64,000 bases of DNA from Cadophora sp. MPI-SDFR-AT-0126 (lineage: Eukaryota > Ascomycota > Leotiomycetes > Helotiales > Ploettnerulaceae): NCBI GenBank assembly GCA_020747065.1, contig JAGMVK010000001.1, positions 558,001-622,000 on the forward strand, read 5' to 3'. The position numbers and the translations under genes were made by a program. This document shows positions 13,007-24,969 of the stretch, piece by piece. Positions within the stretch are counted from its first letter, which is position 1; each line of letters begins with the position of its first letter. The notes beneath the pieces were generated by a model. It had not been told where the DNA came from and searched no databases. It saw nothing but the letters and a program-made list of their open reading frames with translations.

Positions 13007-14171
13007 TTAGTATCCTTGTCGTTCCTTCGGCGCATATCCCTCCTCAAGATATGCAATATCTTCCTTGCTTAGCTTCCCTGAACTTGCAAAAGCAACTGCT
13101 TGAACCGCCTGATCGATTCTCTCCTTACTGCTAAGTCCAATGATAGGATTGACGCTATCCTTGCTGAGACACCAAGCGGTAGCGATGGTGGTCATCGAAA
13201 CGCCGTGCTTTTTTGCAATTTCCTCAACTCTGCCAATGACTTGCTTGTCGATTTCGCTCTCCTTGGAACGGATCATGTTGTTGAGGTAGGCATCGGTCTT
13301 CTCACGCTTCGTGCTTCGATCCGTGAACGGACGAGCCAGAGCACCACGAGCGATTGGAGACCATGGGATAAGACCAACGCCAACATCACGGCAGTATGGG
13401 ATCATCTCACGTTCTGTGGCGAGTCGTTAGATACAAGTTCTTGAACGAAGTAGCGAAATTGAAATGATCACTCACCTTCTTCACGGTATATTAAGTTGTA
13501 GTAATTTTGCATAGAGATGAACTTATGCCATCCGTGCTTATACGCGATATTCTGAAGAGTTTGGAATTCCCAAGCAGCCATCTACATTTTGTAAGCCTGG
13601 ACAATTTGCAAACAACCAAGGAAATACCTACACTACTAGCACCAATGTAGCGGACTTTTCCACTCTCGACCACATCATTTAGAGCCTTCATTATTTCTTC
13701 TCTTGGTGTCTCTCGATCCAATCTATGAATTTGCAGAACATCAATATACGTTCCCAATCTCTCAACACTCGCATCGACAGCATCCAAAATATGCTTTCTG
13801 CTCAACCCTTGCCTGTTGACAAAATCGCCATCATTGACAGCGGCCGCAGAAATCGGTGGCTGTGAGCCATCCTCGGCAACTCCAAAGTAGCATTTGCTCA
13901 AAATGACAACCTTATTGCGGGGGATCTCATACTGCTTGAGAGCTTTTCCGATGATCTTCTCCGAAAGACCGTTAGAGTAGATGTCTGCAGTATCCCATGT
14001 ATTAAGACCGACGTCATAGGCGTGTTTGAGAAGGGGAAGAGCTTCTTTCTCTTCAATCACCCACTCTTGCCATTTGCTCGAACCAAAGGACATGCATCCA
14101 AAGATGACCTTGGAGATTTTGAGGCCTGATTTTCCCAGACGGGCGTATTCCATCTTCGTGGCGGCAGACAT
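13007..14171 (-). CDS. Aldo/keto reductase
   Basis: NAD(P)H-dependent reductase with a TIM barrel, 350 residues. Minus-strand exons are 14171..13632, 13581..13476 and 13413..13007. Intron 1 has donor GTAGGT and joins YIGASS to MAAWEF, exactly as family members read; intron 2 has GTGAGT. The catalytic tetrad is visible: Asp60 and Tyr65 in WDTADIY, Lys93 in ILSK, and His149 in LQIHR. The cofactor end is present (IIGLSSKERIDQAVQAV). The overall pattern resembles the AKR9-like fungal group that includes versiconal hemiacetal acetate reductase, but the substrate cannot be assigned. Length and motifs are intact. Confidence 0.92.
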
Positions 14172-14757
14172 GTTGTCGGTGATGTCTATGCACTGCTCAT
14201 GTACTGGAAGTATTGCGTGACTTTTGTCGTGTGGGTATCTTCAGATTGAAACGGACAGTAGGTGTGTTTTACAAGGTATGATACGAGGAAAAAGTCTAAA
14301 TCAACGACGTGACTGTGACCTCAAGTCCGAATCTTCCTGATGGGCTTGGAAATTGAACGCTTGTCATGAACATATGAATATCCGAACGATGTTACAGTTC
14401 CGTGATAAAATCCAGCGGGTAGCAGCCGTTATAAAATCCAGCAGCTTCCTACCCCGCTCGCCTGCTCTGAAGCTCCACACTCTACCAGCTGCATTAACTC
14501 CAACTTAAATCCGAAGACTCCGTGGGAATGATTTCGGCGATACCTTTCGAGTACTATATTGAATTCCAACTATGGTAACCTGATCGTTACGCAAAGGCCG
14601 AAAGTGTTCCTATTGGCCTTCCCGTAAAAGCATTGAGTCCATTTATGTGCACAGACAATACGACACGGTTAAGGAACATCAGACATTTACGAATTTCGGA
14701 GTCATCCGCCGGAGGTATGGGATTCGGAAAGCTTCATTTGCTCCTATGCATGGTCAT
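14172..14757. other. Intergenic, about 590 bases
   Basis: Promoter of the aldo/keto reductase on one side and 3' end of NCS6 on the other. No gene or repeat is supported. Confidence 0.45.
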
Positions 14758-16056
14758 CTAACCAGCTGCTAGAGCTATGCCCTCCATTTTCCGCCTTAGA
14801 GTTGAACTTTCTTCATCCTCAACATCGATTTCGATCTCTATTTTCGGTCGATTTTTGTTCAAACCCTCCAATAACATGCATGCTTTGCAAATATCCTGAC
14901 TTGACATGTAACCACAATTCTTGCATGTGCCCAAGACCTGTCGAGTGAGCTTCTTGCCGAGCCCTTGCTTGCCACCACTTCGTCTCTGCTTCTCCCCGTT
15001 CATTCTGTCATGTCGTTGGCCACTTGTACCATTCGAAGGTAAGGAGGTGATGTCGACTTCTCGACTCGAGGCTTCTTCGTCCTCCTGTAACTTCTTCTCC
15101 ATGTCGGCCATCTCTCCTCCACTTGTCCTGCCATTAGCACCCCCACAGCCACCAGCGCCTTCTTCTTCGCCATCAGCACTTGACAACGAAACTTTCTGGC
15201 TCTTGCATTGGCTGATTCCTGTGACCTCTTCTGGTACCAGTTTCGCCATATCCTCGCCACTGCGAACCACATCCAAAATGGCACTTGGTCGCACTCGCTC
15301 CAAACTCTTGATCAGCGTCCTTGCGCTACCCCTGAATGCTTCTGGGCTGTAAATGCATTCAGTACTGAAATAATCGAGCTTCTTGTGATGTGCATATAAC
15401 ACGATTTCTTTCTCGTATGCATATTTCAGAGGTTTGCTCCGTCTGACTTCGCTCATTTCGTCCCCCGTCACAATGCTCGTACTTCTTGCCAGTCGTGGCA
15501 GGTCGCCTCTTAATAGATTCATCAGTATTGTCTCGGCCACATCATCTGCGTTATGTCCAGTGACCACATGTTTGATTCCCAGCATCTTCGCTCCTCTGTC
15601 CAAAGCCTGCCTTCGAAATACTCCACAGTATGTGCAGTTTCCTTTCTTGCCAATGGTCTCCACAACCTGGTCCATTGTCCATCCATAAAGCTCATCATAT
15701 CCCACTATCTTCAGGTCCATCTCGTACTGTGTCGCATTTCTCTTGACCGTTTCGAGGGAGTCATCTCGATAGCCCTTGATTCCTTCGTCGATACTAAGTA
15801 ACACCAGATCCAATCCATAATTGTAACGTTTGTTAAGGGTCTTAAGTACTGAGGCAAGTACAGTCGAGTCTTTCCCGCCTGACGCGCCTATTGCTATGCG
15901 ATCCCCTGGAGAGAAAAGTTTCGTGGTTGTGATGGTGTGGTGGATTTCCTCTTCAAATATGGCGATGAAACAGGCCTTGCAGAGTTTTTGAGCATTTTTT
16001 GGTCGGATGATCAGAGCTCTCGCAGTCTTACAAATGGCACATAGTGAAGGCGCCAT
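14758..16056 (-). CDS. NCS6: Cytoplasmic tRNA 2-thiolation protein 1
   Basis: NCS6/CTU1 is the thiolase subunit that, with NCS2/CTU2 and the URM1 sulfur relay, makes 2-thiouridine at wobble U34 of cytosolic tRNAs. The single exon encodes 432 residues. An N-terminal zinc-binding cluster (Cys6, Cys9, Cys26, Cys29) precedes the PP-loop SGGKDS at 59-64. CTYCG, GHNADD and a second cysteine cluster in [16 protein letters not shown] follow. Between the core and that C-terminal cluster lies a low-complexity insert rich in Glu, Gly and Ser (about residues 280-370), which is fungal-type variation. The ATG at 16056 is preferred over one 33 codons upstream because the family starts at MAPxxC. It is divergent from the ribosomal protein gene, with only 259 bp between starts. 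Confidence 0.94.
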   Translation of the reverse strand: MAPSLCAICKTARALIIRPKNAQKLCKACFIAIFEEEIHHTITTTKLFSPGDRIAIGASGGKDSTVLASVLKTLNKRYNYGLDLVLLSIDEGIKGYRDDSLETVKRNATQYEMDLKIVGYDELYGWTMDQVVETIGKKGNCTYCGVFRRQALDRGAKMLGIKHVVTGHNADDVAETILMNLLRGDLPRLARSTSIVTGDEMSEVRRSKPLKYAYEKEIVLYAHHKKLDYFSTECIYSPEAFRGSARTLIKSLERVRPSAILDVVRSGEDMAKLVPEEVTGISQCKSQKVSLSSADGEEEGAGGCGGANGRTSGGEMADMEKKLQEDEEASSREVDITSLPSNGTSGQRHDRMNGEKQRRSGGKQGLGKKLTRQVLGTCKNCGYMSSQDICKACMLLEGLNKNRPKIEIEIDVEDEESSTLRRKMEGIALAAG

Positions 16057-16161
16057 CTTAGAAGACTGTGAGCGCTCGGAAATGAAGAATGTCAAATGTT
16101 GTGGCGGGGTAGAAATTGCTATCGTCAAAATAATCGGAGCAAACAGCATAAACATGCCAAT

Positions 16162-16169
16162 TCACGTGA
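16162..16169. promoter_or_regulatory. Palindromic TCACGTGA element in a divergent promoter
   Basis: A perfect 8-bp palindrome TCACGTGA lies in the 259-bp spacer between the NCS6 and eL8 starts. It contains the CACGTG E-box core bound by bHLH factors such as Cbf1 in yeasts. Its role here is inferred from position only. Confidence 0.4.
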
Positions 16170-16315
16170 CGAGAGGCAAGATACGGGCGCCAAGATTTTA
16201 GCGTCTCGCTCTCCCACAGCGCACAATCTCAATTGCGAATTTTCCAAACTCTTCTTCTGATCTCATCGACAACCACTCCGACAAATCGCACCACCACCAC
16301 AGCGATTCGATCAAG

Positions 16316-17397
16316 ATGGTAAGCTACTGAAATATCCTCATGAAGTGATTCGACTCGCCGCCACTCTCGTACCTCTACGAGCAATCGCACGTCGAGATGT
16401 GTTTTCCATCTACCACCCGAGGGTGTTGATGATGATTTGGCTTGAGCTTCATCTGTGCAGAAATGCCAGTGGGGTCTCTTTAGAGTTCAGAGAAGATTAT
16501 TAGTGAACATATTCGCTGATGTCTTCTTTTCTCAATGATAGCCTCCTAAAGCAGGAAAGAAGGCTGCTCCAGCCCCGTTCCCCCAGTCCAAGGCTGGTGC
16601 AGGATCGAAGAAGGCCCCTAAGGTACGTTCATCCTTATCTTTTCACCTCCGTTCTCTCTTTCTTTTCGGATGCTAACAGGCTTTAGAACCCTCTTATCGA
16701 GAAGCGCACCCGCAACTTCGGTATCGGTCAAGACATTCAGCCACGGAGAAACCTGTCGCGCATGGTGAAGTGGCCCGAGTATGTCCGCCTCCAACGCCAA
16801 AAGAAGATCCTCAACCTCCGCCTGAAGGTCCCACCTGCGATCGCCCAATTCCAAAACGTCCTCGATAAGAACACCGCTGCCCAAGCCTTCAAGCTCCTCA
16901 ACAAGTACCGTCCAGAGAGCAAGACCGAGAAGAAGGAGAGACTTGTGAAGGAGGCTACTGCTATCAAGGAGGGAAAGAAGAAGGAGGATGTCAGCAAGAA
17001 GCCATACGCCGCCAAGTACGGTCTCAACCACGTTGTCGGCCTGATCGAGAATAAGAAGGCTTCCCTCGTCCTCATCCCCAACGACGTTGACCCCATCGAG
17101 TTGGTTATCTTCCTCCCAGCACTCTGCCGTAAGATGGGTGTCCCATACGCCATCATCAAGGGTAAGGCCAGACTTGGTACGGTCGTTCACAAGAAGACCG
17201 CTGCCGTTCTCGCTTTGACCGAGGTCCGCTCCGAGGACAAGTCCGAGCTCTCCAAGTTGGTTCAAGCCATCAAGGAGGGTTACGCTGAGAAGTATGAGGA
17301 GGCCAAGAGACACTGGGGTGGTGGTATCATGGGTGCTAAGGCTGTTGCTCGTACCGAGAAGAAGCGCAAGGCCCTCGAGAGTGCTATCAAGATCTAA
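16316..17397 (+). CDS. RPL8: 60S ribosomal protein eL8 (L8/L7a)
   Basis: Large-subunit ribosomal protein of 264 residues. Exons are 16316..16318, 16542..16622 and 16687..17397. The first coding exon is only the ATG, followed directly by a 223-nt intron; such introns at the very 5' end are usual in fungal ribosomal protein genes. The second intron is 64 nt. The protein has a Lys/Ala-rich N-terminus, the signature [21 protein letters not shown], and the L7Ae-type RNA-binding domain (about residues 130-220) with [19 protein letters not shown]. Codons are strongly C-ending in places (CTC, AAG), as expected for a highly expressed gene. The family call is certain. Confidence 0.95.
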
Positions 17398-18819
17398 AAG
17401 TCTTCTTGATGCATTTGTCTTTGGCGTTTTTTTATGATATTATGGCTCTGGAAGGATTGTAGCTAGGCGCAAACAAAAATCCGGCTGATGATACCATACT
17501 TTTGGGGCTTTTCTTCGAACATACTGAAGTCTTTCAATTGATCCATGTGATTCGCTGTATGCTTTGTGAATCCATTAATTCAAGTCCAACAGAGTCTCCA
17601 CATTCTGTTGACTACATCTTATGATGACTACATCTTATGATGAAGACTAGGATCTAGATTTTCTTTGTACCAATCCTCAGGTTACATTGCTTGCTCAGCT
17701 TTACAACCCCTTATCGCAACAGCTCGAATTATCCAAAGCCAATATGTCGTCCAAGCTTCTGGGGAAGTCCCAAGATAGCACTGATCTCAAACCCGTTTCA
17801 TACTTCACACTCCGAGCCATGCTTAAATCCTTTGGTGTGCTTGGCAATTTCGGCGGTGCCCTTCTAGCCGGCTAGATCGCCAACAGGGGCCCACCAATTA
17901 TAAACTGCAAGATTAAGTTATTGTCGTCGGTCTCGCTTGGCCGAAGTATCTTTCTATTTGGCTACAGTCAGTTGTCAATTGCATCCTTCTTTTTCCGAAT
18001 TTCCGCTCAGATGAGCTGAGGAACGGGCCGACGAGATGCGAAAAATTCTCCTCCAGCAGATGCGATGAGGTATTTTGATGCACGATCATGGTCGCCAGCA
18101 GCCACACTAATCGCTGAGTGGTGAGAAGGTGACCCAGGGGGGGTTCTGGAAGGATGTCTCGGGTCCATCTCATTATGCCCTGGTCATGACTTCGAGTGTC
18201 CCACGCTCAAGGTTGAGGTCACATCTCCCAACGCCACCAATAAATCCGCCGACGGCTATCTTGGCTAAGTGCTCATCTCTTTCTCCCAACATGGCCTGGT
18301 AGCTAGTATTGGGGTGACTCTCGGACGGATCCGTGAGACGTAGGACCACCAGGACTCGTTTGATGTCTCCCACCAAGCAACAGGGGGTGCCTCCGACCTC
18401 CTCAACCTTCATAACCACGTCCTTCTCCCCCATCTGGCCATCATCGTACGATATCAAAAAGAAGAAAGACAATTCCGCCGCTCTCCACTCCACTCCCTCT
18501 CCACGACCCCATCGTCATCAGTGCACTCGCTCCTTTTGTCTTTTCCGGAAGACCTACTCCTCACCACACCCCACCCTAGTCACCCCGCGATAAGAGTCTT
18601 ATCTGTTTGACAGGTCTTAGCTCAGGTCCGGCCTGCAGAACTAAGTACATTCACACAAATCACATCTCGCGCCAATTCCAATTCACCAGCGATCGTCCTT
18701 TCCTCCGAACTTAAAATATTTACAGCTTTGAAGTCTGAAGTGGAATTGATTTTCATCATCTCTCGCCAGCAATCCTTCACTTCTACTGTCATTATTATTT
18801 CACCCTATCTTTCATCGCA
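17398..18819. other. Intergenic, about 1.4 kb, with a tandem repeat
   Basis: eL8 3' end plus the promoter and pyrimidine-rich leader of the carbonic anhydrase gene. It contains a perfect 16-bp tandem duplication at 17610-17641. A 62-codon open stretch at 17687-17875 and others nearby have no support. Confidence 0.5.
17610..17641. repeat. 16-bp perfect tandem duplication
   Basis: The unit GACTACATCTTATGAT occurs twice in direct succession downstream of the eL8 gene. It is probably a replication-slippage product without function. Confidence 0.8.
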
Positions 18820-19814
18820 ATGGGCTCCAACAGTAAGGGCAACCTCTCACCGCCGACTTCCTATACTTCCCCTTCTCCCTTTCCCTCCACTTCTTACTCT
18901 TGTCCTTCCTGTTTCCTCGAAGAGAGAAAGCTGCAAAATGAGATTGGAAATCAAGACGATACTGACGATTTGTTACTCGAATTAGAAAGAAACACCTTCG
19001 AATATGCACTCAAGTCCAACGAGGCATGGGCAAACTACAAAGGTCACCAGAACCCCGCGTTCTTCGAGAAGCTAGCCACTGGACAAAGTCCCTCTATCCG
19101 TATGTCCCCTTCAAACCTTATGACCCAACAGATTTCATGCAGGCAACTCTGCATAATTTCCCTACAAATTCTCGCGGTGCAACATTGAGGAATCTTGGCT
19201 GATACTTTCACCAATTTACAGTATGGCTTGGCTGCTCTGATTCTCGCGTACCAGAAACTACACTTCTGGGTTTACAACCCGGTGATGTCTTCGTACACCG
19301 CAATATTGCCAACATTATCTCACCGACAGACATCAACTCTATGGCTGTGATCGAATACGCCGTCGTGCACTTGAAAGTCCAACACATCGTTCTCTGCGGC
19401 CATACATGCTGCGGTGGAGCAGGAGCTGCGCTTGGGGACGGGAGAGTCGGCGGGGTTATCGATGCATGGATCACGCCTCTGAGGATGTTACGCAAGAACA
19501 ACGAGGTGGAACTCAAAGCCCTGCGCGATGATGGCAAGAAGGCCGTCAGGCTCGCAGAGTTGAATGTCGAGATGGGAGTTGGGAATCTGATGAGCAGCTG
19601 GTTTGTTGAAGAGGCGATCAGGGATCGGGGCTTGACTGTGCACGGTGTGCTCTACGACGTTGCTTGCGGTAAGATCAGGGATCTGCATGTCGGTACCACT
19701 GGCAAGGAAGGCTATCCGGGCTCGTCTACTCAGGAGCAGCTGGGAGAGATCGTCAAGGGAAACCACGGAATGCTTGTTTTCAGTGGGGACGTGGCTACGA
19801 TGGCTATGAGGTAA
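18820..19814 (+). CDS. Beta-class carbonic anhydrase
   Basis: Zinc enzyme interconverting CO2 and bicarbonate, 290 residues. Exons 18820..19099 and 19222..19814 are joined across a 122-nt intron that splits a Leu codon and gives ILWLGCSDSRVPE, the family signature. Zinc ligands Cys98, His154 and Cys157 are visible in CSDSR and CGHTCCG, and the Asp100-Arg102 dyad is present. The first 45 or so residues are Ser/Pro-rich and poorly conserved; a cytosolic or mitochondrial location cannot be decided. The enzyme should supply bicarbonate for carboxylation reactions and CO2 sensing. Confidence 0.94.
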
Positions 19815-20396
19815 CATAAGGGAGTGGACATTTGTACGTTGCGAGATCGAGCGCATTGAGACCGGATACCCTAAGATTATTGGCGGGAAGGTTATTTGAA
19901 TTAGAAAAGAAAGCGGCGGTCTCATCAGCGAGTCGCTGCTTGGAGCTAGGCGTTCAGTTCAGATGACATATATCCTCGCTCAAATCTTGGATGGAAAGGA
20001 AATGGGGAGTTACCAAATCACGGTTGAAATCAATTCATTGTCTTCTCAGACTTTTGCATGCCCCCACGGTGCACCTGCATAATGTAACCGAATCTCGAGG
20101 GCTTTCTACCACAGCCCTGCTGCTATAGGTATCTCGCGAGCGTTATAAGCGCATACAACACCTCATCCTCCGAAAGAGGCAACTGCAGCGGCCCATATCT
20201 CGCGATTTGACCAACAGTTAACCCTATCTTTTTAGGTATCATCCCATATATTTCGTAGCTCATCATACGTGGCGGTCATCGTAATCCAACAATATTTCCA
20301 TTGTCATTTCGTCCGGCCATCCGAACATCACGCTGCTTCTTGGGATTCTTGTGGGGGTGCCATTCCAATATTGATATTGGTTATGGACACTCACAC
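19815..20396. other. Convergent 3' intergenic region
   Basis: About 580 bases between the ends of two convergent genes. It holds two 3' untranslated regions; no other gene is supported. Confidence 0.5.
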
Positions 20397-21867
20397 TCAG
20401 AAATCTTGTACCATCGTCCCGATATTTTTAGCCCGCGCCAGCTTGACAACCTCGCCTCCTACCACCAGGTCCATCAAGCCCATCCCGACACTCTTGTAGA
20501 TGACGTTGCCGCTACTCAGCCATCGGCTCATTTGGTCCTCTTTCTCCGTCTGCTCCTTTCTTCTCCTACCGCTCTGGGACGAGACGCTAGCACTTCTCGA
20601 TGAGCGAAGCGAGAAGGACGACTTGCGGTTCAGAGTAAACGATGACTTCCTAGATGGGCTTCTGGAAGATCCTCCAAGAGTCTCGGAGCTCGAATCACCA
20701 AAGATCTTGGACATACTTTTGGCTCCATCCGGTGATATCGAAAGCTCGCTGAAAGAGCTAGGTGGACTATCCTCGATCGGCAAGTCGTCGTCGTGGGGGT
20801 GCATGTGATCCAACATGACGAGTTCTCCCAGTTCCACCGTCCGGTCTGATCTTACACCAGCTTGGACTAATTCACCCGCCTCTTTGAGGCAATCGAGACT
20901 GTCCACAACGATAACGCCTCCCTCCTCGGCTCGCTTATGAAAGTGGTGACCTGCTCCATGGACTTTGATGGCTTGGTTTACGACTTCGGTTGGGACTTCG
21001 ATCATGTGTGGCTTGTAGCTTCCGACAGCTATAATGAGTCGGGGTCTCATTCTTCCCTCCGTATTCGTCAAGATGGTGTGGTCGAACAGCGGCTCCGTCG
21101 CTGGTGTCGTGCAGATGATCATATCAGAAGCTCGAAGTCGCTGCTTTAGGATTCTGTCAATCTCACTGTACTTCAATGAAGCTAAGTCGAATTGCGTGTC
21201 AACCCAGCCCTCGGTCTGTTTCGTAGCCATGTCATAGGTCACGAAAGACTTCATGATCTTGGCGGCGCGCTCATTAAAGTCTCGGTTGATGAAGTGGACG
21301 TTCTTGATTGTTGACCCGCGTAGAAGAAGTGCCAGTCGTACATGCCAATATGCTTGTTTTCCCGTTCCAAATACCGTTATGGTCTTGAGTTTTGTGCGGC
21401 GGAGCATCAGGAGAGAGGACGCAAGCGCTGTTCGGAAAGCAGTAAGCTCTTCGGCGTTGAGGAAACCAAAAGGCTTGCCGTTGCTGCCCATAAGCGAAAT
21501 GGCACCATATGGTGTCGCATCTGCTTTCTCGGTATTCACTGCGTCGGGGTTCGATGAGGGTGAAGCAAGAGTGACAACTGCAAAAGGGTCAGTGACTGGG
21601 TGCTCAAGGCGGTACTTTGGGCCTACCTTTGATAGCTAGGGCAGACGAGCTTATGGACGGCATAAACAGTGTTGTGGTCCCTGTGCTGGCTGATTCTATG
21701 ACTGTTCGCTTTGGTTGATTGTCTGCGCAAGCCCCCGAGTTCGTTGTACCAGTGGCATATTCATGAATGGCATTTCGCATGGCAATTTGCAGAGTCGCGA
21801 CATCCTCCTTGGTCAGGTTCTGGAGGACCTCTTTGACATTCTCGTCGCTCAACACAGTGAGGGGCAT
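20397..21867 (-). CDS. Ornithine cyclodeaminase/mu-crystallin family protein
   Basis: NAD(P)-binding protein of 473 residues. Minus-strand exons are 21867..21627 and 21577..20397, with a 49-nt intron that joins ALAIK to VVTLASP. The N-terminal substrate half (SISSSALAIK) is followed by the Rossmann motif VFGTGKQAYWHV and a C-terminal helix ending IYKSVGMGLMDLVVGGEVV. The family usually has 320-380 residues. The excess is one insert of about 85 residues, rich in Ser, Arg and Lys with repeated RKSSF motifs, placed just before the last core segment. Members include ornithine cyclodeaminase, ketimine reductase and alanine dehydrogenase, so the reaction cannot be fixed. The insert looks like a phosphorylation-prone disordered loop (inference). 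No stop or frameshift is present. Confidence 0.87.
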
Positions 21868-22731
21868 CTTGAAGTTTGCGGAGATGTTGTCGCTGCTACT
21901 TTGTGATAAGTTTCTTTGAATTCGGAAGAAGGTTAGATCTATCCCATACCCACGGGATGTTCTGTTAAATAGGAAAGAATGGCTGGATATTCTGGAGTCT
22001 CCGGATTTATGGCATGGTCGGCTTTTGCGTGATCTTTGAGACTTTGTTCCCGATGCCCAGCAAAAGTTCCAAGCCTCGTCCGTCTTCGCAGGTGCTTACT
22101 GTGCCTTATCTGCTTGTTATCTTAGCGCGAGGCTAGTCAGATCCAGTGGAGGCTCGGAATTAACGAAACGGATTTTGAGCTGTTGGGGAGGTTCGAGAAT
22201 AGTTTTCGTTTCTGAGGTAGTTTAAATAGTCTCATCTAATATTGGGATGGTGAAAATATCTTTTTCGAAGAAAACAATTGAGACAGTTCATCGTCGTCTT
22301 GATAAATATGTCTTAGTGAGCCTACTGCATTTGCGCTAAGGCTCTTGTAGTGTCTATGGTTGTTCAAGTGCGTCCTCAGAACATGATGTAGACGAGTGTG
22401 CTATGACGTGACTTGAATTCGAGTGTCGAAAAAAAAAGAGTTGGTTCAAAGCATTCAATCAGGCGAGGTCAACGATGCAATCGAGTGCTCGCTTACCTCC
22501 TGAATCCGTTGTTGACCTAGAGATGGCTATTGATTAGATCTTGTCTACGACGATCTCTTCAAGTACAGAGTCTGTTTGAGAGACGACTGTTTGTCTAAGG
22601 GAGAAAGGCACTGCAACTTACTCAAAAGAGAGCAAGGAATTCCAGATAACCACTCAGTTGCTGAAGCCTGGCTGCGAACGTTTCAGGACGATGGCTTTTG
22701 AATGCCCATGTGAGCGATTTGAAGGACAATT
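21868..22731. other. Intergenic, about 860 bases
   Basis: Promoter of the cyclodeaminase-family gene and 3' flank of the RraA-like gene. An 8-base A run occurs near 22429. No gene is supported. Confidence 0.45.
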
Positions 22732-23630
22732 CTATCCTCTATGCTTTTTGAATGATTCCTGCACAGTCAAACCCTTGGCCACATCTTGCTTCACTCGATC
22801 ATCAGCGCCCACAAGGCCAGGCAAGAGTGATATGACTTCCGTCACTTGGTCTTGTGGAATTACCACGACACCATTTATGGCATCACTGAAGACAAGGTCC
22901 CCTGGTTTGACAATGGTACCATCAATATCCAGGGGAACCTGAACAGCATGAGGCTTAGCTTCTGCTCCTGCTCCAACAATAGAGAGGGCTTTGGCCCATA
23001 TCTGATGAGGTTCAGTACTTGCACAAGTTTACAAAATATCGAATGACTCGGTTGGACAGGCCGGCCAATTTAGAAGTGAAAAAAAGAAGAACTTACAGGA
23101 ACACCGGTGGATTCTAACTCAACGATATCTCTCGCCCGACCACTGATGACCACACCCTTGGCATTCAAGACCTTCATTCGAATCGCCATAATACCTCCAA
23201 GTACGGCACACTTCTGCCCGTCAGGTTGCTTCATAACCACAATCGTCCCAGGTTGGGTATCATCCACATAGTGCTTGCCGGATGGAATGTTGGCATCAGG
23301 ATATCTTGTCGTAGTTCCTATCTTTGGGGCAAACAGAACGGTGGAAGCTGGTGCTATTGTGACTTCGGGCCGCGAGAGTCCAGTAAGGAGTTTCAAATCG
23401 GCAAGAAAGCCCGCGTTGGGTACTTTCAGCTTGAGGAGTGCATCAGCTATGTCGCAGGCTGTATACTTTTGTAATATCTGGAGCTGGTCTTGTGTTGGTC
23501 TTGAAGTGGCCATGAGTCGGACCTCTGTAAACAACAGAGGCTTTTCGGGTTGGGGCTTTCTGGCAGAACTTAGAACTGGAAATAACACCTTTGAAATCGG
23601 ACGACTCGTGAGCTTTGGGAGAGCTTGCAT
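22732..23630 (-). CDS. RraA-like / 4-hydroxy-4-methyl-2-oxoglutarate aldolase family protein
   Basis: Minus-strand exons 23630..23097 and 23001..22732, with a 95-nt intron (GTAAGT), give 267 residues. The fold family contains bacterial RraA and the HMG/CHA aldolases. Visible motifs are CDIADALLKL near the start of the domain, GGIMAIRMKVLNAKGVVISGRARD with the Arg-Asp pair that binds the metal-substrate complex, and GDLVFSDAINGVVVIPQ. The second exon was read directly from the minus strand and ends QESFKKHRG. The first 39 residues are basic and lack acidic residues until near the end, so they may be a mitochondrial presequence; a second Met (23513) begins the domain proper. The activity is probably an aldolase or oxaloacetate decarboxylase, not RNase inhibition. 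Confidence 0.85.
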
Positions 23631-24969
23631 GGGGACTTCAGTGATCTTCGAACGGACGAAAATACAGAAGATGTCGGAAGCGAGAAGACGTCTGTTAGAG
23701 TACGAAAGGGACCATCGACCTCGGTTAGAAAATGTTTCGCTGCTTTACGTTAAACCCCACCATATTAAAGCAGCAGTTCAATAGGCTCTCATTCTGCTCC
23801 GCTTGAAATTCAGTCGAGACAGCTCTAGGATACTTAATTGACAGGATTCGCTTGGAAGAGTAATGTAGCATCTGTTTGTGTCACACTTACTGGCAGTTGC
23901 TCATTCCACAATTGTATTTCCGTTTAGTATCGGCATCCTGGGCAGTATCCAGTAAAACAGACTCTCTTCTTTGCCATCTACTGTACTAAACTTTCGAACA
24001 TGCAGTAGCTGCAAACTCTGACTCGCACTCCATGCAATGAACACCACAGCTGGTTTGAACTGCATGTAGGTGCCGGTGCGCAGACGGAACGGCAAGCCTA
24101 GGGAAGTATCTTTACACAAGGTTATCCTTGGGATGGAATCGATAAAGTTTACGAACGTAAAGGAACAAATGGGTACATTTACAAGCTTGAGGATTTCATA
24201 AACACAAGCAGGGGATCTCTGGTGTTACAACATATGAAGGCAAATGATAAGTTCCAATTGCCAGTAGGCTCTTTGCACTATGTATGTGCTAATCCGAATC
24301 GTCTTAGCACCGCATATTGGGACTCTTGCTAAATCATTCTTGATTGAAATAACGCAACCAGGATGTAGAGGGTGGAAAGAACCTTTATTTGCTTTTGATC
24401 CGATTTTTAAAGGTATCACTCTTGGGTTTGAAGAGATTGTCCTTCCAATCTGTTAGACCCCATGACTGGTGGGTAGGAATCTCATTCTCTTGGCGGTGGC
24501 CAGATGACGAATGTGACGCTTGACGGGCCATACCGAAAGCTTTAATACCCATTTCTACCATTCAGATCTCAACTACATATCTTCTCACACTGCAACCCAA
24601 ATCTCGACGCCGAGCATTAATATTGTCTTGACGGACGCTTGTGCAGCGGATCACAGAACGTTTCGATCCGCAGCCTCTCTCACAGCTTCAAATTCCTGCC
24701 CCACCATCTTTGTCCGGCCACCCACCCATCAGAAGCATCGAAGCTTGAAGCTTTCTCGACGCCATATCTGCACTTCCAAATCCCGTTCACATCTGCACGA
24801 TATCAAGGAATAGAAGACAGCCTGCTGCTCGCACCACCTGCAGCAGAAGCCTTCCGCCGAACCGAATAAGAAATCTCCCTCCTCTCACGGCTCGATTCCG
24901 ACCCCACTCTGCATATTTGGTCGCATCGGATCTGCCGCGGGGGAGAATAGATAATTAGCAGGAGTCAAG
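23631..24969. other. Intergenic, about 1.3 kb, divergent promoters
   Basis: The region separates divergent starts of the RraA-like and WBP2-like genes. The part near 24570-24960 is pyrimidine-rich and probably the leader of the WBP2-like gene. No coding sequence or RNA gene is supported. Confidence 0.45.

Noticed and set aside
10554..16056. Secondary-metabolite cluster around the P450
   Set aside because: No polyketide, peptide or terpene synthase is near; neighbours are housekeeping genes.
16057..16155. 33-codon N-terminal extension of NCS6
   Set aside because: The family begins directly before the zinc-binding CAIC motif, and the extension would enter the divergent promoter.
16319..16541. 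ATGATGA and CTGA in the first intron of the eL8 gene, possible C/D snoRNA
   Set aside because: The boxes are about 100 nt apart without a terminal stem or recognisable guide; not counted as a gene.
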